In this document: piece by piece, positions 11,387 through 24,761 of the stretch
Layout: every line of letters begins with the position of its first letter
Numbering within the stretch: the first letter of the stretch is position 1
Assembly: GCA_021397845.1 (NCBI GenBank)
Contig: CM038050.1
Coordinates: 113,263,891-113,327,890, forward strand
Direction of reading: 5' to 3'
Origin: Areca catechu
Lineage: Eukaryota > Streptophyta > Magnoliopsida > Arecales > Arecaceae
Length of the DNA: 64,000 nt
Program-made: the position numbers and the translations under genes
The notes under the pieces: model-generated
Database searches by the model: none
What the model was told of the DNA's origin: nothing
Seen by the model: only the letters and a program-made list of their open reading frames with translations

Positions 11387-12490
11387 GAGTGTCCTTGTTG
11401 GTGTGGACCAGCACTGAGCTAACCACTTCAGGCGAGACCACCAGGTACAAGAGGAGCTCCTCCCTCGGCTCCGGCATGGATAGCAGTGGTGGGGAGGTGA
11501 GGAGCTTCTTCAACCCCTCAAACTCCTCCCGGTACTCTTTCATCCAAGTGAAGTCATTCATCTTTCACAGCACCTTGAAGAATGGTTGGCAGTGCTCGAC
11601 AGAGCACGAGATAAAGTGGCTCAATGCCGTGATGCATCTAGTCAACCATTGGACCTTCTTCTTGGAGACAGGGTGTCTCATATCAGTGATTGCATGGATC
11701 TTCTTAGGGTTGGCCTCTATTCCCCTCTAGGTGACCAAGAACCACAGAAACTTTCCTGCCATGATGTTAATCGCTTACTTAACGGGGTTCAACTTCATCT
11801 GGTAGAGATGGAGGTTGTCAAAAGCCTCCACTAGGTTGGTTATGTGATCTGACTCCAGGCTACTCATGACGAGCATATCATCCACATAAACCTGCATGTT
11901 GCAACCGATCTAGTCTTTGAAGACCTAGCTGACCAGTCACTGATATGTGGCCCCTGTATTCTTGAGACCAAATGGCATCATCTTATAACAGTACGTACCT
12001 TGGTCGATCACAAATGCTATGTGCTCCTCGTCCTCCAAATGCATGCGGATCTGGTTATATTCGAAGAATGCATCCATAAAGCTGAGGAACTTGTGGCCCG
12101 AGGTCATGTCCACCAGCTGGTCAATCTTAGAGAGTGGGAAGCTATCCTTTAGGCAGGCCCGATTCTTCACTTTCTAGAAGCTTTCTTGACCATCACCACA
12201 TTATCAAGCCAGTCAAGATACCGTACCTCATGGATGAAGCCCGTCGTGAGAAGCTTCTCGACTTCTTCATTGATTGCTTTTTGTGGCTCTAGGGCGAAGC
12301 TCCTTTTCTTCTATTAGACTGGATGATAGTTGGGATCGACATTCAGCTTATGGGTGATCACTTCAGGAGGGATGCCCGACATATCGACGATGATCTAAGC
12401 AAAGACATATGCATTGGCCCACAGGAAATCGAGCAGATGTGATCTCTCTTCTTCAGGCATCAGGGTTCCTACCTGTACCATCCTCATGGG
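11387..12490 (-). pseudogene. Tat reverse transcriptase and RNase H start, decayed
   Basis: Minus-strand fragments carry Ty3/gypsy RT motifs in order: a linker with FALEPQKAINEEVEKLL and GFIHEV, then FPLSKIDQLVDMTSGHKFLS, MMPFGLKNTGATYQ, the catalytic YVDDMLV near 11870, LNPVK and the start of RNase H (EFEGLKKLLTSPPLLSMP). Several stops interrupt it. LTSPPLLSMPxPxExLxLYL is typical of the Tat group. It is truncated at its 3' side by the gypsy insertion at 11386. Confidence 0.85.
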
Positions 12491-14916
12491 TGTTGGGTTC
12501 CGGTGCAACGTAGTGGAAGGGTAATTTCAAAATTGAAACTAAATTCACACCAAAAAACCCTAAACCAGGAACTCCTTAAATAAGACTAGAACATATGACA
12601 AGCATATCTATGCAAATTAGGATTAGCGTACCAACCTGTAATCGCTTATTCCAACAAACTTGAAGTTGAAGGGGCTAACTGAATTCACCAGGCATCCAGG
12701 TGTCCACCCTCCGATGGTGATCCATACAGAGCAATGATCAAGAACACTATCTTCTTGTCCAATGGTTCCTCCTTTTGAGTTCTTCTTCCTAGAACTTAAT
12801 TCTTCAGATTATGGCTTGAATTCTTCCACACAAGAGGTAGCCTCCCTTTCCCTGATCTCTTCTCCTCCTTCCACTAAGACCTTGGCCCTTTAGACACCCT
12901 TGTCTTGAAGAAAAGACCTTGTCCTAAGAGGATATAGGCTTGTCTTAAGTTGGAGGAGAAATTAAGACAATAATGTCTTAATGTAAGAAAGAAGGAATAA
13001 AATCAGAACTCCTTTCTTTCCTTTACTGTCGGAGACTTTCACTCTTATTCTTGTTCAGTAGCAAAGTTTCGACAGAGGTGTACTCTGTAAAGGAAACAGT
13101 GTAAGAACAAGAAAAGAGTGAAAGAGTCTTTAGGAGAGGAAGAAGGAATAAAGAAAACATTACCGAGTTCTGATTTTCCTGACCCTTTAAATAGATCTCA
13201 GATAGGCGCCCACACATCTCTCCGTGAAAGACTTCTCACGCCCTTTATTATTTTCTCACGCCCCATCCTTCCTTCTCACGGCCCTCTGGATAAATCCCAT
13301 GACCTTTCTTAAAGGAAAAGTCGTGATGTTTTTAAAAGAAAGGAGTCGCGACTTTTCATCTCCGAAGAGATGTTATTTCGCGCGACCGGGAAGCAACAAG
13401 CGCTTTCTTCCTTTCTTAAAAAAACATCAATCCTTGGATTCCAATCCAAGGGAGGACAAGTGAGGCTCTAATTCTAAGAAATGAGGCCGCCCCATATAAA
13501 AAACATCGGAGTTTTTTATGGAGAGCGCCAAGAGTCCATGCGCTATGGACTCTTCCAAATGGCGCGCCAAGAGTCCATTAGCGCATGGACTCTTGGCATT
13601 TTGGCATGAAAATTCTAAGGGGTGGGTGGGGGGCTAGCCTAGGTGCATGGTTAGCCAATAGGGTTAGCCATAATCCCTATAACCTCAATTAGGGTCTAAT
13701 TAGATCCAATTAGAACCTAAATTGAACCAATCCGGAACCCTAATTCGAATCTAATTCGAATAGAAGCTTGGATTTGCAACACCTGCTAGAGTGTCATCAT
13801 GCAAAATGATTTAATTACAAAATTAAACCCTTGATCAATTCTCTTAAGTGTGTGACCCATTGGGTTCCATATCTAGCCAGCAGTGGGTTCGAATACAAGT
13901 TGACCTAATTTGATTAGAACCCTTTCTAATCGATTTAGGTCAAATCGGGTTTACCCGATTATGATCAATTAGGACTCTTCCTAATAAGTGATCATTCAAT
14001 TTAATCAACCCACAAGACAAGATTGACGTCTAGCAACGTGTCATGTCTACCCGGAAGATATGGAAATTCTGGTGAAATACCAAAACTACCCTTCAGTGGA
14101 AAGTTACCGTATAATTAAATCCTTCGATCAGCCTGCACCCAGAATATACTTATGGATATGGATATATGTCAATTCCAATATTACATTCATTTCTAGCTCA
14201 ATCTTATATTGATGATTCAATTATCTTGATATTAGAAATCATTTCTAATATCTTTACTTTGATCAAAGATTCCCTGAATCATCATCCGATTGATAACTAG
14301 CTGGATGCAATCTCCTCTTACTAAGAGTGATCGATTCCTTGTTGACCTACTCATTACCTTCATATCCAATTCACCATTCCCAGTATCAATCCTGTGCATG
14401 ACTCAGTGTCATGATTAGAATTGAACCAAAGCATGGGTTCATGTACATAAGGTACTTATGGTAGTCTCAGGTCAAAGGATTACTTGTACCACTTCCATTA
14501 TGAGAACCTTCTATTGACATGTAGCTAATACTCCATTAGATGTTCTCAAGTTGGATCATATCAGTGAACTCATTCTCTAATGAGCACCCACATCCTAGTA
14601 TTAGTGTCATACACAAGTGACTGTGAGAGCAGTCACCCTCTCCAATATACATAGGATGTGCTAGTCTTACCGAAAAAACCCTGATCCCCTACTCATTGTT
14701 CCTTTGACTAGGAATATTTTAGATTAAGGTTTTAAGACTTTAGGTCTCACTGGTATGATCTCATCATAACCCTAAAATCATAGCCCTAATCTATGGGGTT
14801 CATCATATAATATAAACACAGCGTATGATGAAAAATAATGCCTTTATTAGATTATTGTCAATTACAATGGTTTGGGAGATACAACATAGATTGGCTTGTA
14901 GGGCATATCCCTTTCA
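12491..14916 (-). repeat. 3' LTR of copia B
   Basis: 2426 bp, plus strand TGTTGGGTTCCGGTG ... CATATCCCTTTCA. It contains two strong dyads: AAGAGTCCAT/ATGGACTCTT at 13530-13554 and CCAAGAGTCCAT/ATGGACTCTTGG at 13567-13596. A minus-strand TATA-like TATTTAAAG lies near 13185-13193. The short frames inside are not credible genes. Confidence 0.95.
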
Positions 14917-14930
14917 ATCTCCCACTTGCA

Positions 14931-17900
14931 CTAAAGCCAATCGCCTTTAAATCTTAATCCCATACTCTCGAGGTGGTGATCAAACTCTCGCTGTGGTAGA
15001 GCCTTAGTGAATGGGTCTGCTACATTGTTCTTTGTATCAACTCTATTTATGTAGACATCTTGTCTTTCTACTATTTCTCGGACGAGATGGAAGCGTCTCA
15101 GAATGTGCTTGGACTTATGATAAGCTCTTGGTTCCTTAGCTTGAGCAACAGCCCTAGTGTTGTCACAGTAAAGTGGCACTGGGTTTTCAATCTCAGGAAC
15201 AACACCCAACTCTGTGATGAACTTCTTCATCCAGACTGCTTCCTTGGCGGCTTCACTGACAGCTATGTATTCTGCCTCTGTGGTTGAGTCAGCTACAGTC
15301 TGCTGTTTGGTACTCTTCCAACTCACTGCTTCACCATTTAGGGTAAAAACATATCATGAAATTGATTTGCTATCATCAGGGTCTGATTGAAAACTAGAAT
15401 CAGAATAAGCTTCTAGTTTAAGATCAGAACCACCATAAACCAGAAAAATATCCTTAGTCCTTCTCAGGTACTTAAGAATATTTTTAGCTGCTTTCCAATG
15501 ATCCTCTCCTGGATCAGCCTGAAACCTACTGACAATGCCTAAAGCATATGCCACATCAGGCCTGGTACATAACATGGCATACATTATGGACCCTATTGTC
15601 GAAGCATAAGGTATAGAATTCATTCTATTTCTTTCTTCAGGTGTCTTAGGAGACATCCTTTTAGAAAGATGTATGCCTTGACTCATAGGAAGATAACCTC
15701 TTTTACTTCCATCCATGCTGAATCTTTTCAGCACTAAGTCAATGTACCTAGATTGGGATAAACCTAGCATCCTCCAAGATCTATCTCTATAGATCTTAAT
15801 ACCTAGTATATAGGATGCTTCTCCCAAATCTTTCATGAAAAACTGGTTTGATAGCCAAACCTTGACTGATTGCAACATTGGGATATCATTCCCAATGAGG
15901 AGTATGTCATCTACATACAGAACCAAGAAGACTATGGCACTCCCACTAGTCTTCTTATAAACACAGGGTTCATCCACATTTTTGATAAAACCAAACCTTT
16001 TAATAGTTTCATCAAAGCGGATGTTCCAACTCCTTGAAGCTTGCTTTAATCCATAAATGGATTTCTTTAGCTTGCATACTTGATTAGGTTTATTCTTTGA
16101 AATAAAACCTTCTGGCTGTGACATGTAGACTTCTTCCTCAAGGAAACCATTGAGGAATGTAGTCTTCACATCCATCTGCCAGATCTCATAATCATGGTAT
16201 GCTGCTATAGCAAGTAAAATCCGGATTGATTTGAGCATGGCAACATGTGAGAATGTTTCATCATAATCAATTCCCTGTTTTTGTCTAAAACCTTTTGCCA
16301 CTAATCTGGCTTTATAGGTTTCAACTTGGCCATCAGCCCCAATCTTTTTCTTATAGACCCATTTGCACCCAATAGGATTAACACCCTCTGGTGCATCGAC
16401 CAAAGACCATACTTGGTTTACATACATAGAGTCTATCTCGGATTCCATGGCTTCTTGCCATCTATCTGAATCAGTACTCAAGATAGCTTCCGTATAGGTC
16501 AGAGGTTCATCATTTTGAATGACTTGGGCTTCATTATTTTCAATAATAAACCCATACCTCTCATGTGCCCGTGGAACTCTATCAGACCTACGGGGAGGAG
16601 TTTTGTGTTCTAGTTCTGTCCTAACTATATCTTCTAATGGTTGAGAACTGTCTATCTGTGTTTCTTGTACTTCTCCAAGTTCAATAGTTCTACCATTGCC
16701 CGTTTCTAAAATGAACTCTTTTTCTAGAAAAGTGGCATGCCTGCTGACAAAAATCTTTTGTTCAGTAGGATGGTAAAACAGATATCCTCTACCCTTTCTA
16801 GGATATCCTACAAATAGACATTTATCCGCTCTAGGTTCCAACTTATGTCCAAAATTTCTTTTAACATAAGCTGAACATCCCCAAACCTTAAAATATTTAA
16901 GATACGGTTTCTTTCCACTCCAAATTTCATATGGAGTACTAACAACGGATTTAGAAGGTACCTTGTTCAGAATGTAAACAGCAGTTTCTAGAGCATGACC
17001 CCAGAAGGAAATGGGTAAATTTGTGAAGAACATCATGGATTGTACCATATCTAATAAGGTATGATTCCTCCTTTCAGCTATACCATTTAGCTGTGGTGTA
17101 TAAGGAGGGGTCCATTCAGAAAGAATTCCATTAACTTTAAGATAGTCTAAAAACTCCATGGATAAGTATTCTCCTCCTCGATCAGAACGAAGAACTTTAA
17201 TACTTTTCCTAGTTTGTTTTTCGACCATACTTTGATACTCTTTAAATTTATCAAAGGCTTCAGATTTATGTTTCATAAGATACACACATCTGAACCTAGA
17301 TAAATCATCTGTAAAAGTGATAAAATATGAGTATCCACCTCTGGCCTGAGTTGTCATTGGACCACATACATCAGTATGTATAAGTCCTAATAACTCAGTT
17401 GACCTTTCTCCATGTCTAGTAAATGGAGTCTTGGTCATCTTACCCATGAGACATGATTCGCAAGTTCCTAATGATTCATACTCATAAGGATCAAGGAATT
17501 TTTCCTTGTATAACTTGCTTATCCTAGACTCATTAACATGACCAAGTCGATGATGCCAAAGTAAAGTATCATTAAAGTCTTTTCTTTTTCTTTTATTATT
17601 GACATGAAAAACACTATCATTGGAAGAAAGAGTTAAGAGCCCATTGCTAAATATGCCAGAACAAATAATTTTATTAGATAACATTATCGAGCAACCAGTG
17701 CTCGTTACATCCATTACATATCCTTGTTTTAATAACAAAGGAATAGATATAATGTTCCTAATAATCTTAGGCATATAATAACAATTTTCTAACTCCAAGA
17801 TCTTCCCTAAAGGCAACTTCAGAATATAGGTCCCTACAGCTTCTGCGTGGATGATATCACCACTAGCACCATAGAGATTGAAGTCACCTTCCTTCAATAC

Positions 17901-18842
17901 TTTAAGCTTGTGGAGGTCCTGCAAAGATTTGCATATATGGTAACCACAAGCAGTATCCAATACCCAAGTATTTGATATAGACGAATTTAATGTCAATATA
18001 GCATGTATCTCATACATACCTTTTGGTGCATCTGACGCACCAGGCTTCATAGTTGCAAGGTAAGCCTTGCAATTCCTTTTCCAATGTCCCGCTTTGCCGC
18101 AAAAGAAATAGGTTGACTGTTTTGAGGCCTTCTTTCCTTTCTTATTCTTATTGATGCCACCCTTAGGGTTTAGCCTCCTATTAAAACCCTTTTTGCCTGA
18201 TTTCTTCTTATTGGTCTTATCAACAAGAAGAAGTGGAGCCTTTTCTTTCTTAACGTGGCTCTCTGCTATTTTTAACATATTTAACAGCTCAGGCAAGGAA
18301 GTGTTCAGTTTGTTCATGTGATAATTCAAGACAAACTGAGAAAATGACTCCGGGAGTGATTGCAAGATTAAATCCTGATTCAACTCCCCATCCATAATAA
18401 AACCTAATTGACCCAATCTGGTGATTAAGTCAATTATCTTCAGAACATGATCCTGAACGGATGTTCCCTCTGTCATCCTAGCACGGAATAACTGCTTAGA
18501 TATTTCATATATAGCAGTTCTGCTATGTTCTCCATAAAGCTCTTTTAAATTGAGCATTATGAATTGAGTATCCATGCTTTCATGCTGTCTCTATAACTCA
18601 TTGGTCATAGAGGCTAGTATGATACACTTGACAGTAAGGGAGTCATTCTACCACATTTTGTATGTGGCCATATCTTCCTCTATGGCATCATCCCCTAGTG
18701 GATTAAGACTAGGGGTATCAAGAATATAAGAAAGTTTTTCTGAACTCAGTACAATCTTTAAATTTCTCAACCAATCCACATAGTTCAGACCAGTCAGTTT
18801 GTTGGTGTCTAAGATACTTCGCAGTGATAATGAAGATGCCAT
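14931..18842 (-). pseudogene. Copia B gag-pol polyprotein, three nonsense codons
   Basis: A single frame of 1304 codons, from MASSLSLRSILDTNKL at 18842 to KGDWL-stop at 14931. The order is gag, a zinc knuckle at about residue 245 (YFFCGKAGHWKRNC; first Cys is Tyr), protease (WVLDTACGYHIC at about 297; the usual DTG/DSG is DTA), integrase (LWHHRLGH zinc motif; HTDVCG, RSDRGGEY and NGIAERR supply the D, D, E residues), RT (YVDDILL) and RNase H (YSDSSF, STTEAEY, YCDNTRA). Stops lie at 18648-18650 (TAG for Gln), 18591-18593 (TAG for Gln) and 15354-15356 (TGA, probably for Gly). No frameshift is seen. The stops and the lost Cys are mostly C/G-to-T/A changes. Confidence 0.95.
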
Positions 18843-19978
18843 TTATCTACATTTAATAAAGAACAATACATAAGCAAACAACCATGAAATGACTTACATA
18901 ATTAAATTAGGTCTTCAATTTAATTATGTCTCCCACTATTTTATCAAAAATCATAGCCCTCACTATGGAGAACCCTGATCGATTTTTCTTAGTGAGATTG
19001 AGATCCTAATAACTTGTAAAAGATCTTGCAGAAAACACAACAAATCTTTTATAAGCTCAAAGGTAGGAAACTCTTCCAATTATATCTCATATAATTCTCA
19101 AGAAGTAAATTGGCCTCTAGAACATTATTAGTCTTGTAGAAAACACAACAAACCATAATGTTCTAGTTAAGTCAAGATCCTTTCATTTTTATACAGTCAA
19201 TACTCAAATATAATGCCTTTGTAGATAACACAACAAAGCATTATACTTAATATACTGTAAGCATATCTATGCACTAGACTAGTATCATTTCAATCACCAT
19301 ATTAGGTCTTGCAGATAACACAACAAACCTAATGTGGTTCATAACACAATAATGATCCAGCATGAAGGAAGGCCAATATATAGTATTTTTAACACTAAGC
19401 ATTTTAGTCAAGATTTAAATTTAATCAAATCGGCCAAGAAAGTGGAAAAGATGTGGGAGTCCCCCCGTTGCTTTCCTAGACACCAATAAAAATTGGCCAG
19501 GTCAGTCAACGGAACCAATTAAAAACCACAATTCTCTTTACCTTCCCAGAACCACCTTTCTAGACACCGAATGATCAATTGTACATCATGACTAGTGATG
19601 CTTATTAGTTAAATATACTAAGACTTAATATAATTTTTAAAAGGAGGGATTTATAAATTGCCAGCACATTCTTATAGAACGTATCACAATCAACATATCA
19701 CTTTTATAATCAAATATGTGCTAAGTGTGTCATCATACTAGGACAACCATTTACCACATAATGGATCCACCATTATGCCAGGGCAACCTTATTTCAGTAT
19801 GATGACTTCAAAACTAAACATATCTCTATAATAATTAGGATTTGAGTGAAAAACCCTAACTAGTGACATACATCAAAACATATATGCAATCAAAGATATG
19901 CTAAGTGTAGTAACATATTAGGATTTAAAAACCCTAATATGTAACATACAAACTATCATAGATTATAGTCCTAATTAA
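18843..19978 (-). other. 5' UTR of copia B
   Basis: Non-coding leader of about 1.1 kb. It holds four ACACAACAAA motifs (19024-19328) and the shared leader module at about 19430-19570 (TTGCTTTCCTAGACACCA, AATTGGCCAGGTCAG, CCAGAACCACC). It is collinear with the first half of the copia A leader although the sequences have diverged. Confidence 0.75.
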
Positions 19979-19995
19979 GGTGGCTCTGATACCAC
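19979..19995 (-). promoter_or_regulatory. Primer-binding site of copia B
   Basis: The minus strand reads GTGGTATCAGAGCCACC directly after the 5' LTR; this matches initiator-Met tRNA. Confidence 0.95.
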
Positions 19996-22422
19996 TGTTG
20001 GGTTCCGGTGCAACGCAGCAGAAGGGTAATTTCAAAATTGAAATGAAATTCATACCAAAAAACCCTAAACCAGGAACTCCTTAAATAAGATTAGAACATA
20101 TGACAAGCATATCTATGCAAATTAGGATTAGGGTACCAACCTGTAATCGCTTATTCCAACAAACTTGAAGTTGAAGGGGCTAACTGAATTCACCAGGCGT
20201 CCAGGTGTCCGCCCTTCGATGGTGATCCACACAGAGCGATGATCAAGAACACTATCTTCTTGTCCAATGGTTCCTCCTTTTGAGTTCTTCTTCCTAGAAC
20301 TCAATTCTTCGGATTATGGCTTGAATTCTTCCACACAAGAGGTAGCCTCCCTTTCCCTGATCTCTTCTCCTCCTTCCACTAAGACCTTGGCCCTTTAGAC
20401 ACCCTTGTCTTGAAGAAAAGACCTTGTCCTAAAAGGATATAGGCTTGTCTTAAGTTGGAGGAGAAATCAAGATAATAATGTCTTAATGTAAGAAAGAAGG
20501 AATAAAATCAGAACTCCTTTCTTTCCTTTACCGTCGGAGACTTTCACTCTTATTCTTGTTCAGTAGCAGAGTTTCGACAGAGGTGTACTCTGTAAAGGAA
20601 ACAGTGCAAGAACAAGAAAATAGTGAAAGAGTCTTTAGGAGAGGAAGAAGGAATAAAAGAAAACATTACCGAGTTCTGATTTTCCTAACCCTTTAAATAG
20701 ATCTCAGATAGACGCCCACACATTTCTCCGTGAAAGACTTCTCACGCCCTTTCTTATTTTCTCACGCCCCATCCTTCCTTCTCACGACCCTCCGGATAAA
20801 TCCCACGGCCTTTCTTAAAGGAAAAGTCGCGATGTTTTTAAAAGAAAGGAGTCGCGACTTTTCATCTCCGAAGAGATGTTATTTCGCGCGACCGGGAAGC
20901 AACAGGCGCTTTCTTCCTTTCTTAAAAAAACATCAACCCTTGGATTCCAATCCAAGGGAGGACAAGTGAGGCACTAATTATAAGAAATGAGGCCGCCCCA
21001 TATAAAAAACATCGGAGTTTTTTATGGAGCGCGCCAAGAATCCATGCGCCATGGACTCTTCCAAATGGCGCGCCAAGAGTCCATTAGCGCATGGACTCTT
21101 GGCATTTTGGCATGAAAATGCTAAGGGGCGGGAGGGGGGCTAGCCTAGGTGCATGGTTAGCCAATAGGGTTAGCCATAATCCCTATAACCTCAATTAGGA
21201 TCTATTTAGATCCAATTAGAACCCAAATTGAACCAATCCAGAACCCTAATTCGAATCTAATTCGATTAGAAGCTAGGATTTGCAACACCTGCTAGAGTGT
21301 CATCATGCAAAATGATTTAATTACAAAATTAAACCCTTGATCAATTCTCTTAAGTGTGTGACCCTTTGGGTTCCACATCTAGCCAGTAGTGGGTTTGAAT
21401 ACAAGTTGACCTAATTTGATTAGAACCCTTTCTAATCGATTTAGGTCAAATCGGGCTTACCCGATTATGATCAATTAGGACTCTTCCTAATAAGTGATCA
21501 TTCAATTTAATCAACCCACAAGACAAGATTGACATCTAGCAATGTGTCATGTCTACCTAGAAGATATGAAAATTCTGGTGAAATTCCAAAACTACCCTTC
21601 AGTGAAAAGTTACCGTATAATTAAATCCTTCGATCAGCCTACATCCAGAATATAATTATGGATATGGATATATGTCAATTCCAATATTACATTCATTTCT
21701 AGCTCAATCTTATATTGATGATTCAATTATCTTGATATTAGAAATCATTTCTAATATCTTTACTTTGATCAAAGATTCCCTGAATCATCATCCGATTGAT
21801 AACTAGCTGGATGCAATCTTCTCTTACTAAGAGTGATCGATTCCTTGTTGACCTACTCATTACCTTCATATCCAATTCACCATTCCCAGTATCAATCCTG
21901 TGCATGACTTAGTGTCATGATTAGAATTGAACCAAAGCATGGGTTCATGTACATAAGGTACTTATGGTAGTCTCAGGTCAAAGGATTACTTGTACCACTC
22001 CCACTATGAGAACCTTCTATTGACATGTAGCTAAGATTCCATTAGATGTTCTCAAGTTGGATCATATCAGTGAACTCATTCTCTAATGAGCACCCACATC
22101 CTAGTATTAGTGTCATACACAAGTGACTGTGAGAGCAGTCACCCTCTCCAGTATACATAGGATGTGCTAGTCTTACCGGAAAAACCCTGATCCCCTACTC
22201 AGGGTTTCTTTAACTAGGAATATTTTAGATTAAGGTTTTAAGACTTTAGGTCTCACTGGTATGATCTCATCATAACCCTAAAATCATAGCCCTAATCTAT
22301 GGGGTTCATCATATAATATAAACACAGCGTATGATGAAAAATAATGCCTTTATTAGATTATTGTCAATTACAATGGTTTGGGAGATACAACATAGATTGG
22401 CTTGTAGGGCATATCCCTTTCA
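19996..22422 (-). repeat. 5' LTR of copia B
   Basis: 2427 bp, the same ends and content as 12491-14916, including the dyads at about 21035-21060 and 21073-21102. The reading frame running out of the Tat gene into this LTR at 22368-22422 is a chance read-through. Confidence 0.95.
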
Positions 22423-24600
22423 ATGGGATCCTCTTCGAATGGGAAGGACAATAAGGGCTCAATGGGTCCTCCCTTCGGCTTTGGCTCGGCCAGATTTGGA
22501 TGGTCGATGAATGGATTCGGATCGGCTCCTTGCAGCCCCGGGACAGCCTGCAGGCAGTGCTGGACTGGTTGGCGTGACCCCCTTATCTCCCCGGTCCCCC
22601 AAGGGGTTGGAAACTGAATGAGGAGATGCCTTGTGGAGATGGTGGCATTGAGCAAGTTGAGTTTGGGATGTCCCAGGATTGCATTGTAAGGTAATGGGAG
22701 TCTCATAACGATGAACATCGTCAGCACAATCCTTTGCCGAGGTGGGGTCCCGATAGTTATTGAGTGCGTAATCTCTCCCTCAACTCCAATTGAATCTTTG
22801 GTGAAGCCCATTGAGGACGTGAATACCGATTTTATTTGATCAGCAGACAAGTTCATCCTTGTGAAAGCATCATAAAAAAGGATATATATAGAGCTTCCAC
22901 TATCAACCATGATTCTCTTTATAGGATGGTTCGTTATCATCATTTCGATGTTGATAGTGTCATTATTCAGGTTATGCACCCCAACCGACCCTTCTCCCCT
23001 ACAAGGGAGTACATCATCACTCTCCTCTCTCCCCCTGACCCTCTTCGGGGTTCTCCTTGCCCCCCAGGAGATCATTCCTACCGGCTTCTCAGTGGGTCGA
23101 TTATCGATGGTGAGCGGACAGGGCTCTTCACTCTGGGTTATCGGGGGTGTTGCTCCATCCACGTACTTCTCGAGGTAGCCATGCTTGATCAGGTCTTCTA
23201 TCTCCCTCTTCAAATGGCAGCATTCCTTCGTATCATGGTCGTGGTCCCGATGGAAGTGGTAGTAGAGGGACTTGTTGCATCCAATGGACGGCCTCAAGGG
23301 AGGAGGATGGCACAGGAAGTGCTCACCTTCAATCTCCATCAAGATATTTGCTCTTGGGGTGAGGAGAGGAGTGAACATCTCTTCTTTGGTGGGGTCAGCT
23401 CTGGGTCTCGACCTCGACCATGGGACCGGTGCCATCTTCTGGGCCTAAGGAGTATATGCTTCCCCAATGGCCCGCCTCTTCGGGGGCCTCTCGTCTAGCT
23501 CCCTCCTGGTGTGGTCGGCCTCCTCCGCATGGATGTACTTATGAGCCTAGAGGAGGAGCTCTGAATAAGTCTTTGAAGGCTTCTTGTCGAGGGAGTAGGT
23601 GAAGTGGGAGGTCCACAACCCCTCTTCAGGGCCAGCATAGTGACCAGCTCATTGAGGTGGTAGATCTCCAAGGTGGCAACATTGAACTGGGACATATAGT
23701 CCTGGAGAGATTCTCGATCCTGCTGTCGAATCGAGAAGAGGCTGTCAGCCTCACGTGGTACCTTCCTGTATGCATCAAAGTGTGCCATGAATTTCTTTTC
23801 CAGTTAGGAGAAGGAGTCAATACTCTCTGACTCGAGTCTGGAGAACCAGGCTCGAGCAGCCTTCCGTAGGGTGCTCAGGAAGGTGATATAAAGGAGAGCA
23901 TCAATGGCCCCCTAGACCCTCATGAGAGCCTTATAGCTTTCCAAGTGGTCCAGGGGGTCATTTGTCCCATCGTATGGATCAACCTGGGGCATGCAGAACT
24001 AGTTGGGGATCAGTTTCTCTTGCCTGCAAAAAAAGGGAGAACGGGTGTTGTAACCCGTGGGCTCATTAGGGGTCCTAGATCTCTACAAATCAGTGTGATA
24101 GATATGCTAGCTTGTGCTCCTGCTCTTCAAGGCATCTCTCTGCTTAGTGATGGATGGCCTCATTAGTGGACCCCTCGATCGAGGCCGTCAGGGGTGAAGG
24201 AGGTACATAGTGAGGGAACTCTCACCTAAGTTCCCAGCATGCTGGCACCGTTGGTGGGAGTGCGCACCATGGTCCGAGATCGGGAAGCAGCTCTCTCGGC
24301 TGGTTGGGCCATCATGCTACTTCTTTCTGGCCACCTGGTGGTCTCCTCTCGGGTGGGAGGCTGAATGGAATGGCCCCTCTCGGAAGGACCTTAAGTTGGT
24401 ATGGGGATCGGTAGCATGGGTCGCCGACATCCTTGGTTGCTGCTATGTTGCCAGGGACCGGTGTATCTAATGAAGCTGGCACACTATTATAGCCAGGGCA
24501 TGGACCTACTGGGCCAGTGCATTGATCTGGGGTTTTTCCGGAGGTGGCGGTGGCAGGGAGGGGAGCTCTCCCTCAGGGCCCTGTAGGTTGCCATGATGAT
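22423..24600 (-). pseudogene. Tat gag and protease, decayed
   Basis: Reading leftward: an N-terminal Pro-rich gag segment (PEGELPSLPPPPPEKPQINA near 24540-24590), the capsid core (DPYDGTNDPLDHLESYKALM near 23920-23990, then FDAYRKVPREADSLFSIRQ and ESLQDYMSQFNVATLEI near 23640-23790), a nucleocapsid zinc-finger-like FHRDHDHDTKEC (about 23230), then the aspartic protease IMVDSGSSIYILFYDAF (about 22870-22920) and its C-terminal half. A 1-kb stretch (about 22423-23435) is open; upstream parts carry stops and frameshifts. RT continues across the copia B insertion at 12490. Confidence 0.85.
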
Positions 24601-24740
24601 GGGGTCCCCTACTTGACTAACAGAAGCCTCACGCACTTATGTTGTCACCATGGAGCTGTGGGCTTCTGTAGATATCTCGTTGGTAGTGGGGGACTCACTG
24701 CTGGACTCCCATAGTTGCTGGAGCTCTAATGCTCGCATGC

Positions 24741-24761
24741 CCCCTACCTGGTACACCAATC
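24741..24761 (-). promoter_or_regulatory. Primer-site-like sequence of Tat element
   Basis: The minus strand reads GATTGGTGTACCAGGTAGGGG directly after an LTR ending CAACA. The LARD-like array has the same arrangement (TTGGCACGATAGGTACAGGG at 43709-43727; 55631-55650). The matching tRNA was not determined. Confidence 0.6.

Larger units (their letters stand above)
12491..22422 (-). mobile_element. Ty1/copia element B, structurally complete
   Basis: 9932 bp. It is bounded by two LTRs (12491-14916 and 19996-22422) and flanked by the perfect duplication ATGGG at 12486-12490 and 22423-22427. It has a primer site, a 5' UTR, one gag-pol frame in copia order (gag, protease, integrase, RT, RNase H) and a polypurine tract (minus-strand AAGTGGGAGAT, about 14917-14927). 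The two LTRs differ only by scattered substitutions. It is inserted in the pol region of the Tat element. The only element here with an almost open polyprotein. Confidence 0.96.

Noticed and set aside
22836..23498. Plus-strand 220-codon frame.
   Set aside because: Antisense shadow of the Tat protease/gag coding region.
24239..24280. Plus-strand TGGCACCGTTGGTGGGAG followed by ATGGTCCGAG, resembling a Tat-type primer site and gag start.
   Set aside because: The surrounding gag, protease and LTR are all on the minus strand, and no plus-strand gag or LTR end flanks it. Treated as coincidence or an inverted scrap.
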